A stretch of 64,000 bases of DNA, from assembly GCF_001654845.1 (NCBI RefSeq), contig NZ_LXES01000040.1, forward strand, positions 300,341 to 364,340, given 5' to 3'. Shown one piece after another: positions 43,887 through 52,142 of this stretch (positions are counted from its first letter, which is position 1; every line of letters begins with the position of its first letter). The DNA comes from Enterobacter soli ATCC BAA-2102. GTDB lineage: Bacteria > Pseudomonadota > Gammaproteobacteria > Enterobacterales > Enterobacteriaceae. Below the pieces are notes generated by a model. That model saw only the letters and a program-made list of their open reading frames with translations. It was not told where the DNA came from and did not search any database. The translations under genes were made by a program, and so were the position numbers.

Positions 43887-44828
43887 TTACAACGTGCCGG
43901 ACTTATTCCATTCTTGCCAGATTTTCTCCAGCCCTTCGCGGTAGCTAGTGACGGCAAAATCGGGAAAGCGCTGTTTAAATTTTGCTGACTCAAACAGGTT
44001 ATCAAATTCATACCTCGGCAGCAGTTCACGAATTTCACGGGCGCCCTTCGACACTAACCCCGCCGCAGTAAATGTCAGTTTGCTGATGACGCTGTAATCC
44101 GCCTGCTGGCCGAAGATGTCACAGGCAAGCGTGACAAACTGCTGGTAGGTGAGACGGTCATCGCAGCAGGGCAAATGCCAGCTCTGTCCGTAGGCGTCGG
44201 GCGTATTGCCCAGAACGGCCAGCGCGCGGCTGGCGTCAGGTGTCCATATGAGCGTGCGGAGTTTATCGTCACGTACCGGAACACGCGGCTGTTTGCCGCT
44301 TTTGAGCTTGTCGAGGATCAGCGCATTGGTGAAGCTTTGCGTCTTACCGGGCCCGTAGAACTCGGGCGCACGGCCGATGAGAACGGGGATTTCTGCACGT
44401 TTCATCTCATCAAGCACCTTGTCAGCCATCGCAGCCCGCACTTTTCCTTTTCGCCCGCGCGGGGCAAAGCGCGTCTCTTCGGTTTGCGGTGCGTTGCTCT
44501 GGGGGTACATATAGGTATTGTCAAAATAGACGAATTTCGCCCCGGCCATTCGGGTGGCTTCAAGCACATTTATCAGCATGGCCGGGAACTGTCGCTCCCA
44601 CAGGGCGGAGTCGGGCGGCAAACCCGCGGCAAAATAGACCGTATCGCTACCTTTCACCGCGTTCCGGGTTTGCTGCGCATCAAGCAGATCGGCGGCAAAC
44701 GTCATGTCGCTGTCGTTAACTTTCTGCGGATGACGGCTGACCAGTCGCAGGTCATCGGTGTAATTGCGCTTTAACTCGCGGGCCAGTTCGCGGGCAATTT
44801 GCCCGCTGGCACCCAGAATGGTTTGCAT
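43887..44828 (-). CDS. NAD(P)-dependent epimerase/dehydratase-like protein (extended SDR)
   Basis: 313 residues. Rossmann start MQTILGASGQIARELARELK (GxSGxxA pattern), atypical SDR. The catalytic Tyr may be in YFDNTYMYPQ; the usual YxxxK is not clear, since the following segment reads GRKGKVRAAMADKVLDEM. The substrate is unknown; related proteins act on sugars or flavonoid-like carbonyls or bind NADP as sensors. Divergent from a MerR-type regulator, with a classic MerR-controlled promoter reading into this gene, so it is probably induced by the regulator's ligand. Confidence 0.82.
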   Translation of the reverse strand: MQTILGASGQIARELARELKRNYTDDLRLVSRHPQKVNDSDMTFAADLLDAQQTRNAVKGSDTVYFAAGLPPDSALWERQFPAMLINVLEATRMAGAKFVYFDNTYMYPQSNAPQTEETRFAPRGRKGKVRAAMADKVLDEMKRAEIPVLIGRAPEFYGPGKTQSFTNALILDKLKSGKQPRVPVRDDKLRTLIWTPDASRALAVLGNTPDAYGQSWHLPCCDDRLTYQQFVTLACDIFGQQADYSVISKLTFTAAGLVSKGAREIRELLPRYEFDNLFESAKFKQRFPDFAVTSYREGLEKIWQEWNKSGTL

Positions 44829-44880
44829 TTCAGCTCCTCAGTGAAAACTTATATCGCGATCGTCAGTTGACCGTGCAAAA

Positions 44881-44911
44881 AGTATAAGTTTAAAGTGAAC
44901 TTTAAGGTCAA
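44881..44911 (-). promoter_or_regulatory. MerR-type promoter with 19-bp spacer and palindromic operator
   Basis: On the minus strand TTGACC (-35, 44911-44906) and TATACT (-10, 44886-44881) are separated by 19 bases. The spacer contains the perfect 16-bp palindrome TTAAAGT-tc-ACTTTAA (44890-44905). An over-long spacer holding a palindrome is the hallmark of promoters activated by MerR-family DNA distortion. Confidence 0.85.
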
Positions 44912-44929
44912 CAGGCAAGAGCGGATGAA

Positions 44930-45328
44930 ATGAAAATTGGCGAGCTGGCAAAAATGACGGGAATTACGCCATCGCGTATTCGTTTTTACGAAGCGGAAGG
45001 CCTGCTTCCGAGACCTTCGCGACAAGGCAACGGGTATCGCACCTATTCTTCGCAAGCGGCAAATCTGCTGAAGATTATCGACAACGCACAGCGCACCGGT
45101 TTTTCACTTGAGCAAATTCGCCGCTTTCTGCCCCAGCCGCAAAAACAGTGGGATCATGAGGGACTGATCCAGTCCCTGAACACACGTATTGCGGAAATTG
45201 AGACGATGCAGAAGCAACTCGAGGAGAACAAACAGGCTCTGCTGAACCTGGCCGCCAGTATCACGAACCGGCCTGACGAGATCTCCTGCGACGATAATAT
45301 GCAACGTTTACTGGGGCAGTTGATTTAA
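44930..45328 (+). CDS. MerR-family transcription regulator
   Basis: 132 residues. N-terminal MerR winged helix (MKIGELAKMTGITPSRIRFY, then EAEGLLPRP and GYRTYSSQ), a dimerisation coiled coil at about 75-110 (LNTRIAEIETMQKQLEENKQ) and a short C-terminal tail with a single Cys (EISCDDN). This is not a metal-binding CxC tail, so a small organic or redox signal is more likely. It should control the divergent epimerase-like gene through the operator between them. Confidence 0.92.
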   Translation: MKIGELAKMTGITPSRIRFYEAEGLLPRPSRQGNGYRTYSSQAANLLKIIDNAQRTGFSLEQIRRFLPQPQKQWDHEGLIQSLNTRIAEIETMQKQLEENKQALLNLAASITNRPDEISCDDNMQRLLGQLI

Positions 45329-45341
45329 CAGCGAACGGTGT

Positions 45342-46511
45342 TTATTCCACCTGTAAGGCATATTCTTTGCGCGCACTCTGCCATGCAATCAGCGCAAGCC
45401 CGAGCGCAATAACCGACAGGATAGCGCCAGCCCAGTTGGGTGATGCCAGGCCAAAACCGGCCGCGATGGCGGCACCGCCCGCCCAGGCACCCAGCGCATT
45501 CCCAAGGTTGAACATGCCGATATTAACGGATGCCGCCATTGTGGGGGCACCGGCATGGCTTGCGCGATCCATCACCAGTTTCTGAATCGGTGACACTGTC
45601 GCAAAACCGAAGGCCGCCATCAGGAATACAGAGCCTGCCGCGACAATCGGGTTATCGACGCCCGCCCAGAACACCATCAGGACAATTCCCTGAGCGGCGA
45701 GGGTGACGAAAAGGGTGCCAAACAGCGAACGGTCCGCAAAGCGTCCACCGATCCAGTTTCCGACTGCCAGCCCAAGGCCAAACAGGACCATCAGCCAGGC
45801 GACGCCACCGGCAGAAAAACCGGCTTCTTCGACCATCATCGGCGCGATGTAGGTAATGGAGGTGAAAAAAGCGGCTGGCCCGAACACGGTAATGCCCATC
45901 ACCAGCAATACCTGAGGATCAACAAACGCCCGCAGCTCCGTTTTAAGGGCGATCGGCTTACCTTTCTCGATGCGCGGCACCAGCAGGGCAATGCTGGCAA
46001 TAGTGACCAGACCAATCCCGGCAATCACCCAGAAAACCAAACGCCAGCTGAATGTCTGAGCAAGCCAGGTTCCCACCGGGACACCCACCAGATTGGCCAG
46101 CGTCAGCCCGGAAAACATAAAGGCAATAGCGCTGGCCTGACGCCCTGGCGCAACCAGCGAAGCCGCAATAATCGAGCCGATACCAAAAAAAGCACCGTGG
46201 TTGAAGGAGGTGATTATCCGGCCCGTCACGGCAAGGGACAGCGTCGGGGCGAGTGCGGTGATGATGTTGCCGAGCGTGAATATGAGCGCCAGGCCCATCA
46301 GCATGGTTTTACGCGGAACGCGTGAACCCACAATGGTCAGCAGCGGCGCACCGATAAACACGCCGAGCGCGTAGGAGGTGGCCATTTGCCCGGCAGCGGG
46401 AATGCTGACAGCAAATTCAGCGGCGATTTGTGGGAGGATCCCCGCGATAACGAATTCGGTAAGACCGATCCCGAATGCGCCGATGGCGAGGGCGAAAAGT
46501 GCGACAGGCAT
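45342..46511 (-). CDS. MFS transporter of the arabinose-efflux/YdhP type
   Basis: 389 residues, twelve membrane segments, DHA1-type drug:proton antiporter pattern (ALAIGAFGIGLTEFVIAGIL; TLANLVGVPVGTWLAQ; SVNIGMFNLGNALGAWAGG), closest in memory to YdhP-like exporters. Divergent from an Lrp-family regulator, convergent with the MerR gene. Substrate unknown. Confidence 0.88.
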   Translation of the reverse strand: MPVALFALAIGAFGIGLTEFVIAGILPQIAAEFAVSIPAAGQMATSYALGVFIGAPLLTIVGSRVPRKTMLMGLALIFTLGNIITALAPTLSLAVTGRIITSFNHGAFFGIGSIIAASLVAPGRQASAIAFMFSGLTLANLVGVPVGTWLAQTFSWRLVFWVIAGIGLVTIASIALLVPRIEKGKPIALKTELRAFVDPQVLLVMGITVFGPAAFFTSITYIAPMMVEEAGFSAGGVAWLMVLFGLGLAVGNWIGGRFADRSLFGTLFVTLAAQGIVLMVFWAGVDNPIVAAGSVFLMAAFGFATVSPIQKLVMDRASHAGAPTMAASVNIGMFNLGNALGAWAGGAAIAAGFGLASPNWAGAILSVIALGLALIAWQSARKEYALQVE

Positions 46512-46594
46512 GTTAACTCCGGTAATGATTGCAGGATGAATGCTATTAAGTAGAATCGAGTATATTCATATTTTTATTCTGCAATCGAGGCTGT

Positions 46595-47095
46595 ATGGGT
46601 GACGTTGATAAAGAAAAAGATGGCATTAAGCCCGTGAGACACAAACCGGCGGATCTTGATGCGATTGACCGAAAAATATTAGGCGCGCTGGCGGAAGATG
46701 CCGGGCGGAGTTACGTCGAGCTGAGCGAAATTGTTCATCTTTCAGCCCCGGCGGTTCACGACCGTGTGAAGCGCCTGAAACGCGACGGGGTAATTAAAAA
46801 CACGGTTGCGGTGCTGGATGGCTGCAAGCTTGGCAGGACGTTACTGACCTTTCTGGTCATCGACACCAGTACCTATAAAGCCACCCGGGATCTGCTCCAG
46901 TTCACCAGCCGAAAAGAGGTTGAAGAGCTGCATACTGTCGCCGGGGATGGCTGCGTGCTGATTAAGGTGCGGGCTGCCGATACCGAATCGCTGGAGAACT
47001 TCCTGATGGAAATTCAGAGTGTTGACGGCGTGCGTTCCGTGCGCAGTTATATCGCGCTCTCTACCTTCCTGGAGCGCGGGCCGTCTCCGGACTGA
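46595..47095 (+). CDS. Lrp/AsnC-family transcription regulator
   Basis: 166 residues. Helix-turn-helix at about 25-75 (LDAIDRKILGALAEDAGRSY, LSAPAVHDRVKRL), then the RAM ligand-binding domain (LHTVAGDGCVLIKVRA). Divergent from the MFS exporter gene 83 bases away and probably its regulator, as is common for amino-acid-responsive exporters. Confidence 0.9.
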   Translation: MGDVDKEKDGIKPVRHKPADLDAIDRKILGALAEDAGRSYVELSEIVHLSAPAVHDRVKRLKRDGVIKNTVAVLDGCKLGRTLLTFLVIDTSTYKATRDLLQFTSRKEVEELHTVAGDGCVLIKVRAADTESLENFLMEIQSVDGVRSVRSYIALSTFLERGPSPD

Positions 47096-47126
47096 TTTGC
47101 GGCAATCAGAAGACGGCGCATTAGAA

Positions 47127-47750
47127 TTACACCATCCCGTTATTGCCGTGGCGTAAAAATGCCGGACGCTGGTTAAGGCGCGCAAACCAGGCATCGATGG
47201 CCGGGACAGAAGGGTGCTCGAACGGCGTCATTTTCCAGCGGTTTACCGACAATCCCAGCACGATGTCCGCAAGGGTAAAACTATCGCCCGCTGCCCACGC
47301 CCCTGTGCGCTGGAGCTGTTGTTCAAGGATGCCAATGCAGTGGTTCCACTCTTTAATGCCCGCAGCAATACGTTCTGGATCGTTATAGTCCGGGTTCTTG
47401 CGCGCCAGCGCCGGGAAGACGTAGCGCCAGGCGTTGTTGAATTCCGTGGCTTGCCAGTCCATCCAGTGTTCGACATTCGCGCAGGCTTTTGGCTCAGCAG
47501 GGAGCAGATCATCGCGCCCGGCTTTGCGCGCCAGATAGCGGCAAATGGAGTTGGATTCCCATAATACAAAATCTTCATCAATCAGCACCGGCACCATCGC
47601 GTTCGGGTTCAGGGCGCGAAATTCTTTAGTTTCCGTTGAGGCAAAACCGATGCCGAAATCTTCCTGTTGATAGTCCAGGCCGGCTTCTTCACAGGTCCAG
47701 AGTACTTTGCGAACGTTTATCGACGTCGTTTTGCCGAGGATCTTGAGCAT
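47127..47750 (-). CDS. glutathione S-transferase family protein
   Basis: 207 residues. Thioredoxin-like N-terminal domain with LGKTTSINVRKVLWTCEEAG, the cis-Pro loop AMVPVLIDEDFVLWESNSI that binds glutathione, then the helical C-terminal domain with the N-capping box FTLADIVLG. Start ATG 47750 (MLKILGKTTS) from family alignment; upstream in-frame sequence is not GST-like. Downstream of an MFS gene on the same strand. Confidence 0.92.
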   Translation of the reverse strand: MLKILGKTTSINVRKVLWTCEEAGLDYQQEDFGIGFASTETKEFRALNPNAMVPVLIDEDFVLWESNSICRYLARKAGRDDLLPAEPKACANVEHWMDWQATEFNNAWRYVFPALARKNPDYNDPERIAAGIKEWNHCIGILEQQLQRTGAWAAGDSFTLADIVLGLSVNRWKMTPFEHPSVPAIDAWFARLNQRPAFLRHGNNGMV

Positions 47751-47886
47751 GATGCAGGTGTCCTTTAGGGGATGAATTAATTCAAACAATAGGCCAGATT
47801 GCGTTTTTGCCGCAAAGCTACCAGAAATGGCAGAGTACAACGGGAAGGTCAAATTGACGGATCCTTCACGAATATGTTGCAGTATT

Positions 47887-49065
47887 TTATGCACATGGCC
47901 GTGACGTGAAAAAGGTCAGTACAACGGCGCTCAGTAGTAACAGGGCGCTCATTGCAAAGGTGCTCTGCCAGCCAGAATGGTCAAACACCATGCCGCCCAC
48001 CGTTGAGCCCAGCGCAATGCAGAGCTGGATCACGGCAACCATCAGCCCGCCGCCTGCCTCTGCGTCATCGGGAAGCGTGCGGGCAAGCCATGTCCACCAG
48101 CCTGTTGGCGCCGCCGTTGCCAGCATCCCCCAAACGGCGGAGAGCACCGTCACTATCCACACGCTGTGTCCGGCCAGGATTAACGCGCCAGCAATGGCTG
48201 CCATCAGAAGCGGGATCGCCATTAACGTCGGGTAAAACGCGGCGTTCAGAACCCGGGCAACGATCAGCGTACCCATAAAACCCGCCATACCGATGGCGAG
48301 CAAAACCAGCGATAAGCCGGAAGGGCTGACACGGGTGACGTTTTCCAGGAACGGGCGGATATAGGTAAATAACGCAAACTGTCCCATAAAGAACAGGCCA
48401 CAGGCCAGCAGTCCTGTGCGAACCACACGCTGGCGGAACAGGCGAAACACACTTCCGCGTGGGCTCTGATGACTCTTCATGTCAGGCAGGCTAAAACACT
48501 GCCAGATAACGGCGACGATGGCGACAGGTACCAGACACAGAAAGGCACCGCGCCAGCCAATGGTCGCACCGAGATAGCTGCCAAGCGGGGCGGCAATGAC
48601 CGTTGCCAGCGCGTTACCGCCGTTGAAGATGGCCAGCGCGCGGGATACCTGATGTTGCGGCACAAGACGGAGCGCCGTTGCGGCGGACATCGACCAGAAT
48701 CCGCCGATCGCGATGCCGATGAGCGCACGGCCAGCCATATACACCAGATAGCCCGTCGCGCAGGCAATAATGGTCCCTGATATCGCCATCAGTATTGTCA
48801 TGCCCAGCAGCAGGTATTTGCGATTCATTTTCCCGGCAAGTTGAGAAAGGCTCAGGCTGGTCAGCACCGCCAGCGCACCGGAGATGGCAATGCCCTGACC
48901 TGCGAGCCCCTCAGTCACCCCCAGATCCCGGGCGATGGAGGTGAGCAGGCTGACGGGCATAAATTCCGAAGCGATCAGGACGAACACGCACAGGGTCATG
49001 GCAAAAATACCGCCCCAGTGCGCAGGCTCAGCGTTTGCTGATGAGGTGTGGTTCAGTGTGGACAT
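47887..49065 (-). CDS. NepI-like MFS exporter
   Basis: 392 residues, twelve membrane segments, sequence pattern of the NepI (YicM) purine-nucleoside exporter group (CVFVLIASEFMPVSLLTSIA; AIGGFWSMSAATALRLVP). It lies 48 bases after the alpha/beta hydrolase gene on the same strand and probably shares its transcript. No clear ribosome site. Whether it moves nucleosides is unproven. Confidence 0.85.
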   Translation of the reverse strand: MSTLNHTSSANAEPAHWGGIFAMTLCVFVLIASEFMPVSLLTSIARDLGVTEGLAGQGIAISGALAVLTSLSLSQLAGKMNRKYLLLGMTILMAISGTIIACATGYLVYMAGRALIGIAIGGFWSMSAATALRLVPQHQVSRALAIFNGGNALATVIAAPLGSYLGATIGWRGAFLCLVPVAIVAVIWQCFSLPDMKSHQSPRGSVFRLFRQRVVRTGLLACGLFFMGQFALFTYIRPFLENVTRVSPSGLSLVLLAIGMAGFMGTLIVARVLNAAFYPTLMAIPLLMAAIAGALILAGHSVWIVTVLSAVWGMLATAAPTGWWTWLARTLPDDAEAGGGLMVAVIQLCIALGSTVGGMVFDHSGWQSTFAMSALLLLSAVVLTFFTSRPCA

Positions 49066-49113
49066 AGTCAGATTTCACAAAGAGCCACCCGTAAAAACGG
49101 GTGGCGTAGCAGG

Positions 49114-50241
49114 TTATTTCAGGCTGGTTTTGAAGAACTGCTCAAAGCGGGCAAACGGAATTTTTCCGGCAACGTTGTCGTAGAGATCAACATGGTTTGC
49201 GCCCGGGACAATCACCAGTTCTTTCTGTTTACTGCCCACGGCGTTAAACGCATCTTCGGCAAAATAGCGGGAGTGCGCTTTCTCACCGGTGACGATAAGC
49301 GTCGGGATGGTTATCTCTTTGGCATAACTCAGCAGCGGCATGTTCATAAAAGATAACGGCGTGGTCGCCGTCCATGCGCCGGTTGAGTTGACGGAACGCG
49401 CATGGTAGCCACGCGGCATCCGGTAGTAATCAAAGAACTCTTTCAGCACCGGATGCGGGTTTGCAGGTAATGACTCCGGCAGGATACGGTCGGCAGCAGT
49501 TACCTTACCGTTCTCATCGACATAAATGTCATGGCCTGCATGGGCGAAGGTACCGCTTTCGGCATCTTTCCAGCGCTGCTCGTTCAGATACTGCAATACG
49601 GCATGGCGGTCCGCGGTGGTGTAACGATCTTTCCCATCTCCTACACCGTGACCCATGGCGCGGCTCATGTCATACATTACGCTGGTGGCGACCGCTTTCA
49701 CGCGGGTGTCCATGGATGCCGCGTTGAGCGCCATACCGCCCCAGCCGCAGATGCCGAGTATACCGATACGGTTCCGGTCCACCTCTTTCTGAATACCGAG
49801 GAAATCTACCGCCGCACTAAAGTCTTCGGTGTTGATGTCCGGGGAGGCAACGTTGCGTGGCTGACCGCCGCTTTCACCCGTATAGGACGGGTCGAACGCC
49901 AGGGTCACAAATCCGTTTTCAGCCAGAGTCTGCGCGTACAGGCCGCTGGACTGCTCCTTAACCGCGCCAAACGGCCCGCTGACGGCAATTGCCGCCAGTT
50001 TGCGGTCGCCACGATCTTTTGGAAGATACAAATCTCCCACCAGGGTTATCCCGTAGCGGTTCTGGAATGACACCTTGCGATGGTCGACCTTGTCACTTTC
50101 GGCGAAGGTTTTGTCCCAGGTGCTCACCATTGAAACGGGGGCGTTGGGGTTGGTGGTTTCTGCATAACTCATTGTCGTAACTCCACTTAATGATGCGCAG
50201 AGCAGCATCGCAACTGATAGTTTTTGAGTGAATATTTTCAT
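49114..50241 (-). CDS. secreted alpha/beta hydrolase with cysteine nucleophile
   Basis: 375 residues. Signal peptide about 1-27 (LSVAMLLCASLSGVTTMSYA), so probably periplasmic. The nucleophile elbow reads GILGICGWGG with Cys165 where most family members have Ser, as in dienelactone hydrolases. An acid residue (PTLIVTGEKAHSRYF region) and a His (PGANHVDLYD) complete a plausible triad. First gene of a minus-strand set with an MFS exporter and a GST, divergent from a LysR gene. Substrate unknown. Confidence 0.85.
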   Translation of the reverse strand: MKIFTQKLSVAMLLCASLSGVTTMSYAETTNPNAPVSMVSTWDKTFAESDKVDHRKVSFQNRYGITLVGDLYLPKDRGDRKLAAIAVSGPFGAVKEQSSGLYAQTLAENGFVTLAFDPSYTGESGGQPRNVASPDINTEDFSAAVDFLGIQKEVDRNRIGILGICGWGGMALNAASMDTRVKAVATSVMYDMSRAMGHGVGDGKDRYTTADRHAVLQYLNEQRWKDAESGTFAHAGHDIYVDENGKVTAADRILPESLPANPHPVLKEFFDYYRMPRGYHARSVNSTGAWTATTPLSFMNMPLLSYAKEITIPTLIVTGEKAHSRYFAEDAFNAVGSKQKELVIVPGANHVDLYDNVAGKIPFARFEQFFKTSLK

Positions 50242-50354
50242 AAGCGGTACCGTGTGTTGTTGTGATGCGGCCATTATAGTTAGCAGAAATAGTGCTGATT
50301 AGAGGGCTAAAACTGCTAGGATTAATATCATTTTGTTATAAATCTGGGTGTGGG

Positions 50355-51239
50355 ATGGCGAAGCGAGAAAACTACAATGAGCTGTACCTGTTTATGCAGG
50401 TGGTGCGGGAAGGGAGCTTTACGGCAGCCGCGCAACGGCTTGGGCTGGCACAATCCGGGATCAGCCGTTCGGTGCGCGAACTGGAAGCGCGGTTGGGCGT
50501 TCAGTTGCTGGTGCGTACCACACGAAAACTGTCCCTGACTCAGGCTGGCGAGCAGCTTTATCGCACCACTGAATCGGGATTTGATGCGCTCGATAACGGC
50601 CTTGCCACCCTGGCACATTTTCGCGAGACACCCTCTGGTACGGTGCGCATTAATGCCAGCCAGCACGCTATCGACAAATGTCTGCTGCCGAAACTGGCGG
50701 TATTTAAGCAGCGCTACCCGGATATCCGGCTGGAGCTAATGAACGAGAGCCGCTTTGTCGACATCATCGCCGAGCGGTTCGATGCGGGCGTGCGGCTGGG
50801 GCCGGAAGTGGGGCAGGGAATGATCGCGGTGCGTATCACGCCCGACATGGAGATGGCGGTGGTGGGCACGCCGGAGCACTTTCGCCGCTACGGTTTCCCG
50901 CAAACGCCTTCCGAACTGACGACTCACCCCTGTATTGCTTACCAGCTTGCCGACGGCAGTCTTTACCATTGGGAACTGGTGCAGGACGAGAAAATCATTA
51001 CCCATCGGCCAGAAGGACAGTGGGCGTTATCCGACAGTTATATGGAAGCTGAAGCCGCACGGCTGGGTCTGGGGCTGGCTTATGTGCCGGTAGAGCTGGT
51101 GGCGGACGACCTTGAGCGCGGAACGCTTATCCGGGTGTTGTTACGCTACAGCCTGCGCATGGAAGGGCTGTTCCTTTACTACCCGCACCGCAACGTGTCG
51201 CCCGCGCTGAGAGCGGTGATCGATACGTTGAAAATGTAG
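50355..51239 (+). CDS. LysR-family regulator
   Basis: 294 residues. Helix-turn-helix at about 1-62 (AAQRLGLAQSGISRSVRELE), then the effector domain of the group that usually sits opposite to oxidoreductases and hydrolases (FDAGVRLGPEVGQGM). Start ATG 50355 (MAKRENYNELYLFM); the upstream frame lacks family-like sequence. Probably controls the divergent hydrolase-MFS-GST genes. Confidence 0.9.
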   Translation: MAKRENYNELYLFMQVVREGSFTAAAQRLGLAQSGISRSVRELEARLGVQLLVRTTRKLSLTQAGEQLYRTTESGFDALDNGLATLAHFRETPSGTVRINASQHAIDKCLLPKLAVFKQRYPDIRLELMNESRFVDIIAERFDAGVRLGPEVGQGMIAVRITPDMEMAVVGTPEHFRRYGFPQTPSELTTHPCIAYQLADGSLYHWELVQDEKIITHRPEGQWALSDSYMEAEAARLGLGLAYVPVELVADDLERGTLIRVLLRYSLRMEGLFLYYPHRNVSPALRAVIDTLKM

Positions 51240-51260
51240 GCCGGGCAAGCGCAGCGCCCC
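51236..51260. repeat. truncated REP-like half element
   Basis: GTAGGCCGGGCAAGCGCAGCG followed by CCC, the left arm of an enterobacterial REP palindrome; the returning arm is missing. It overlaps the LysR stop codon and marks the edge between core genes and the type VI region. Confidence 0.5.
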
Positions 51261-51605
51261 CAATATCTTTTATCCCTTTTAATCCTCAAGCCATAACTTC
51301 ATAACGGATGAGTATTTTCTGTTCTTACGTATTGATTTGAGTCAATTCAAGATCGATTTGTTAACAATTTAGCGTTTGTTTTAACTCTTTCGATATAAAT
51401 GTTTGTTTATTGTATTGCCAGTAGTTCAATTTGCTGGTGTGTCAGGACAAATTACCATTAACAATTGGAAGAAAATTCTTAAGTATTTTCTTATAGCGGA
51501 TTAAAGATCTGTAAATTTGATCTTGTGACGATCATTATTCTATTATCGCCGGTAAAGAAATGTAGCGTGAAAATGATACACAGCGATAAACCGAGGGATG
51601 ATGAG
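51240..51605. other. 366-bp AT-rich region upstream of tssB
   Basis: Starts with the truncated REP arm, then is markedly AT-rich up to tssB. It holds an FNR-box-like sequence (listed separately). No credible gene of its own. It is the likely place of the type VI promoter and of nucleoid-protein silencing. Confidence 0.6.
51332..51345. promoter_or_regulatory. FNR-box-like site upstream of the T6SS cluster
   Basis: TTGATTTGAGTCAA fits TTGAT-N4-ATCAA at nine of ten defined positions and has the same right half (GTCAA) as the site upstream of fnr. It lies about 260 bases before tssB. Confidence 0.4.
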
Positions 51606-52103
51606 ATGGCTGACAGTTTCCAGAATGAAGTACCGAAGGCACGTATTAATCTAAAACTTGACCTGCATACAGGGGGAGCCAGCAAGAAAACGGAACTTCC
51701 CCTGAAATTACTGGTGGCAGGTGACTTCAGTAACGGTCGCGAGTCCGCACCATTATCAGAGCGTAAAAAAGTTACTCTGAATAAAAACAACTTTGACGCA
51801 GTGCTTTCCGATTATTCCCCAGACGTAAACCTGACCGTTAAAAACACACTTGCTGATGACGGCAGCGAAGACAATATCAGTCTGACTTTCCAGAGCATGA
51901 AGGATTTCACTCCTGAACAGGTCTCCCGGCAAATACCTCAGCTGAAGGCCATGCTTTCCATGCGCAATCTGCTTCGTGATTTAAAAGCGAACCTGCTTGA
52001 TAACCAGGCTTTCCGTAAGGAACTGGAAAAGATTCTGCTCGACCCTGCGTTAAGCGCAGAACTTCGCTCAGAGCTGTCTGCCCTGGCCCCGAAACAGCCA
52101 TAA
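51606..52103 (+). CDS. tssB: TssB, T6SS contractile sheath small subunit
   Basis: 165 residues (MADSFQNEVPKARINLKLDL), standard TssB/VipA. Together with TssC it builds the contractile sheath around the Hcp tube in the cytoplasm. Conserved LPLKLLVAGDFSNGRE and MRNLLRDLKANL segments are present. First gene of the cluster; GAGGG lies upstream of the chosen ATG. Confidence 0.95.
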   Translation: MADSFQNEVPKARINLKLDLHTGGASKKTELPLKLLVAGDFSNGRESAPLSERKKVTLNKNNFDAVLSDYSPDVNLTVKNTLADDGSEDNISLTFQSMKDFTPEQVSRQIPQLKAMLSMRNLLRDLKANLLDNQAFRKELEKILLDPALSAELRSELSALAPKQP

Positions 52104-52142
52104 CGGTCACGATGATTTAACGGATTAATAAGGAAGATGCTG

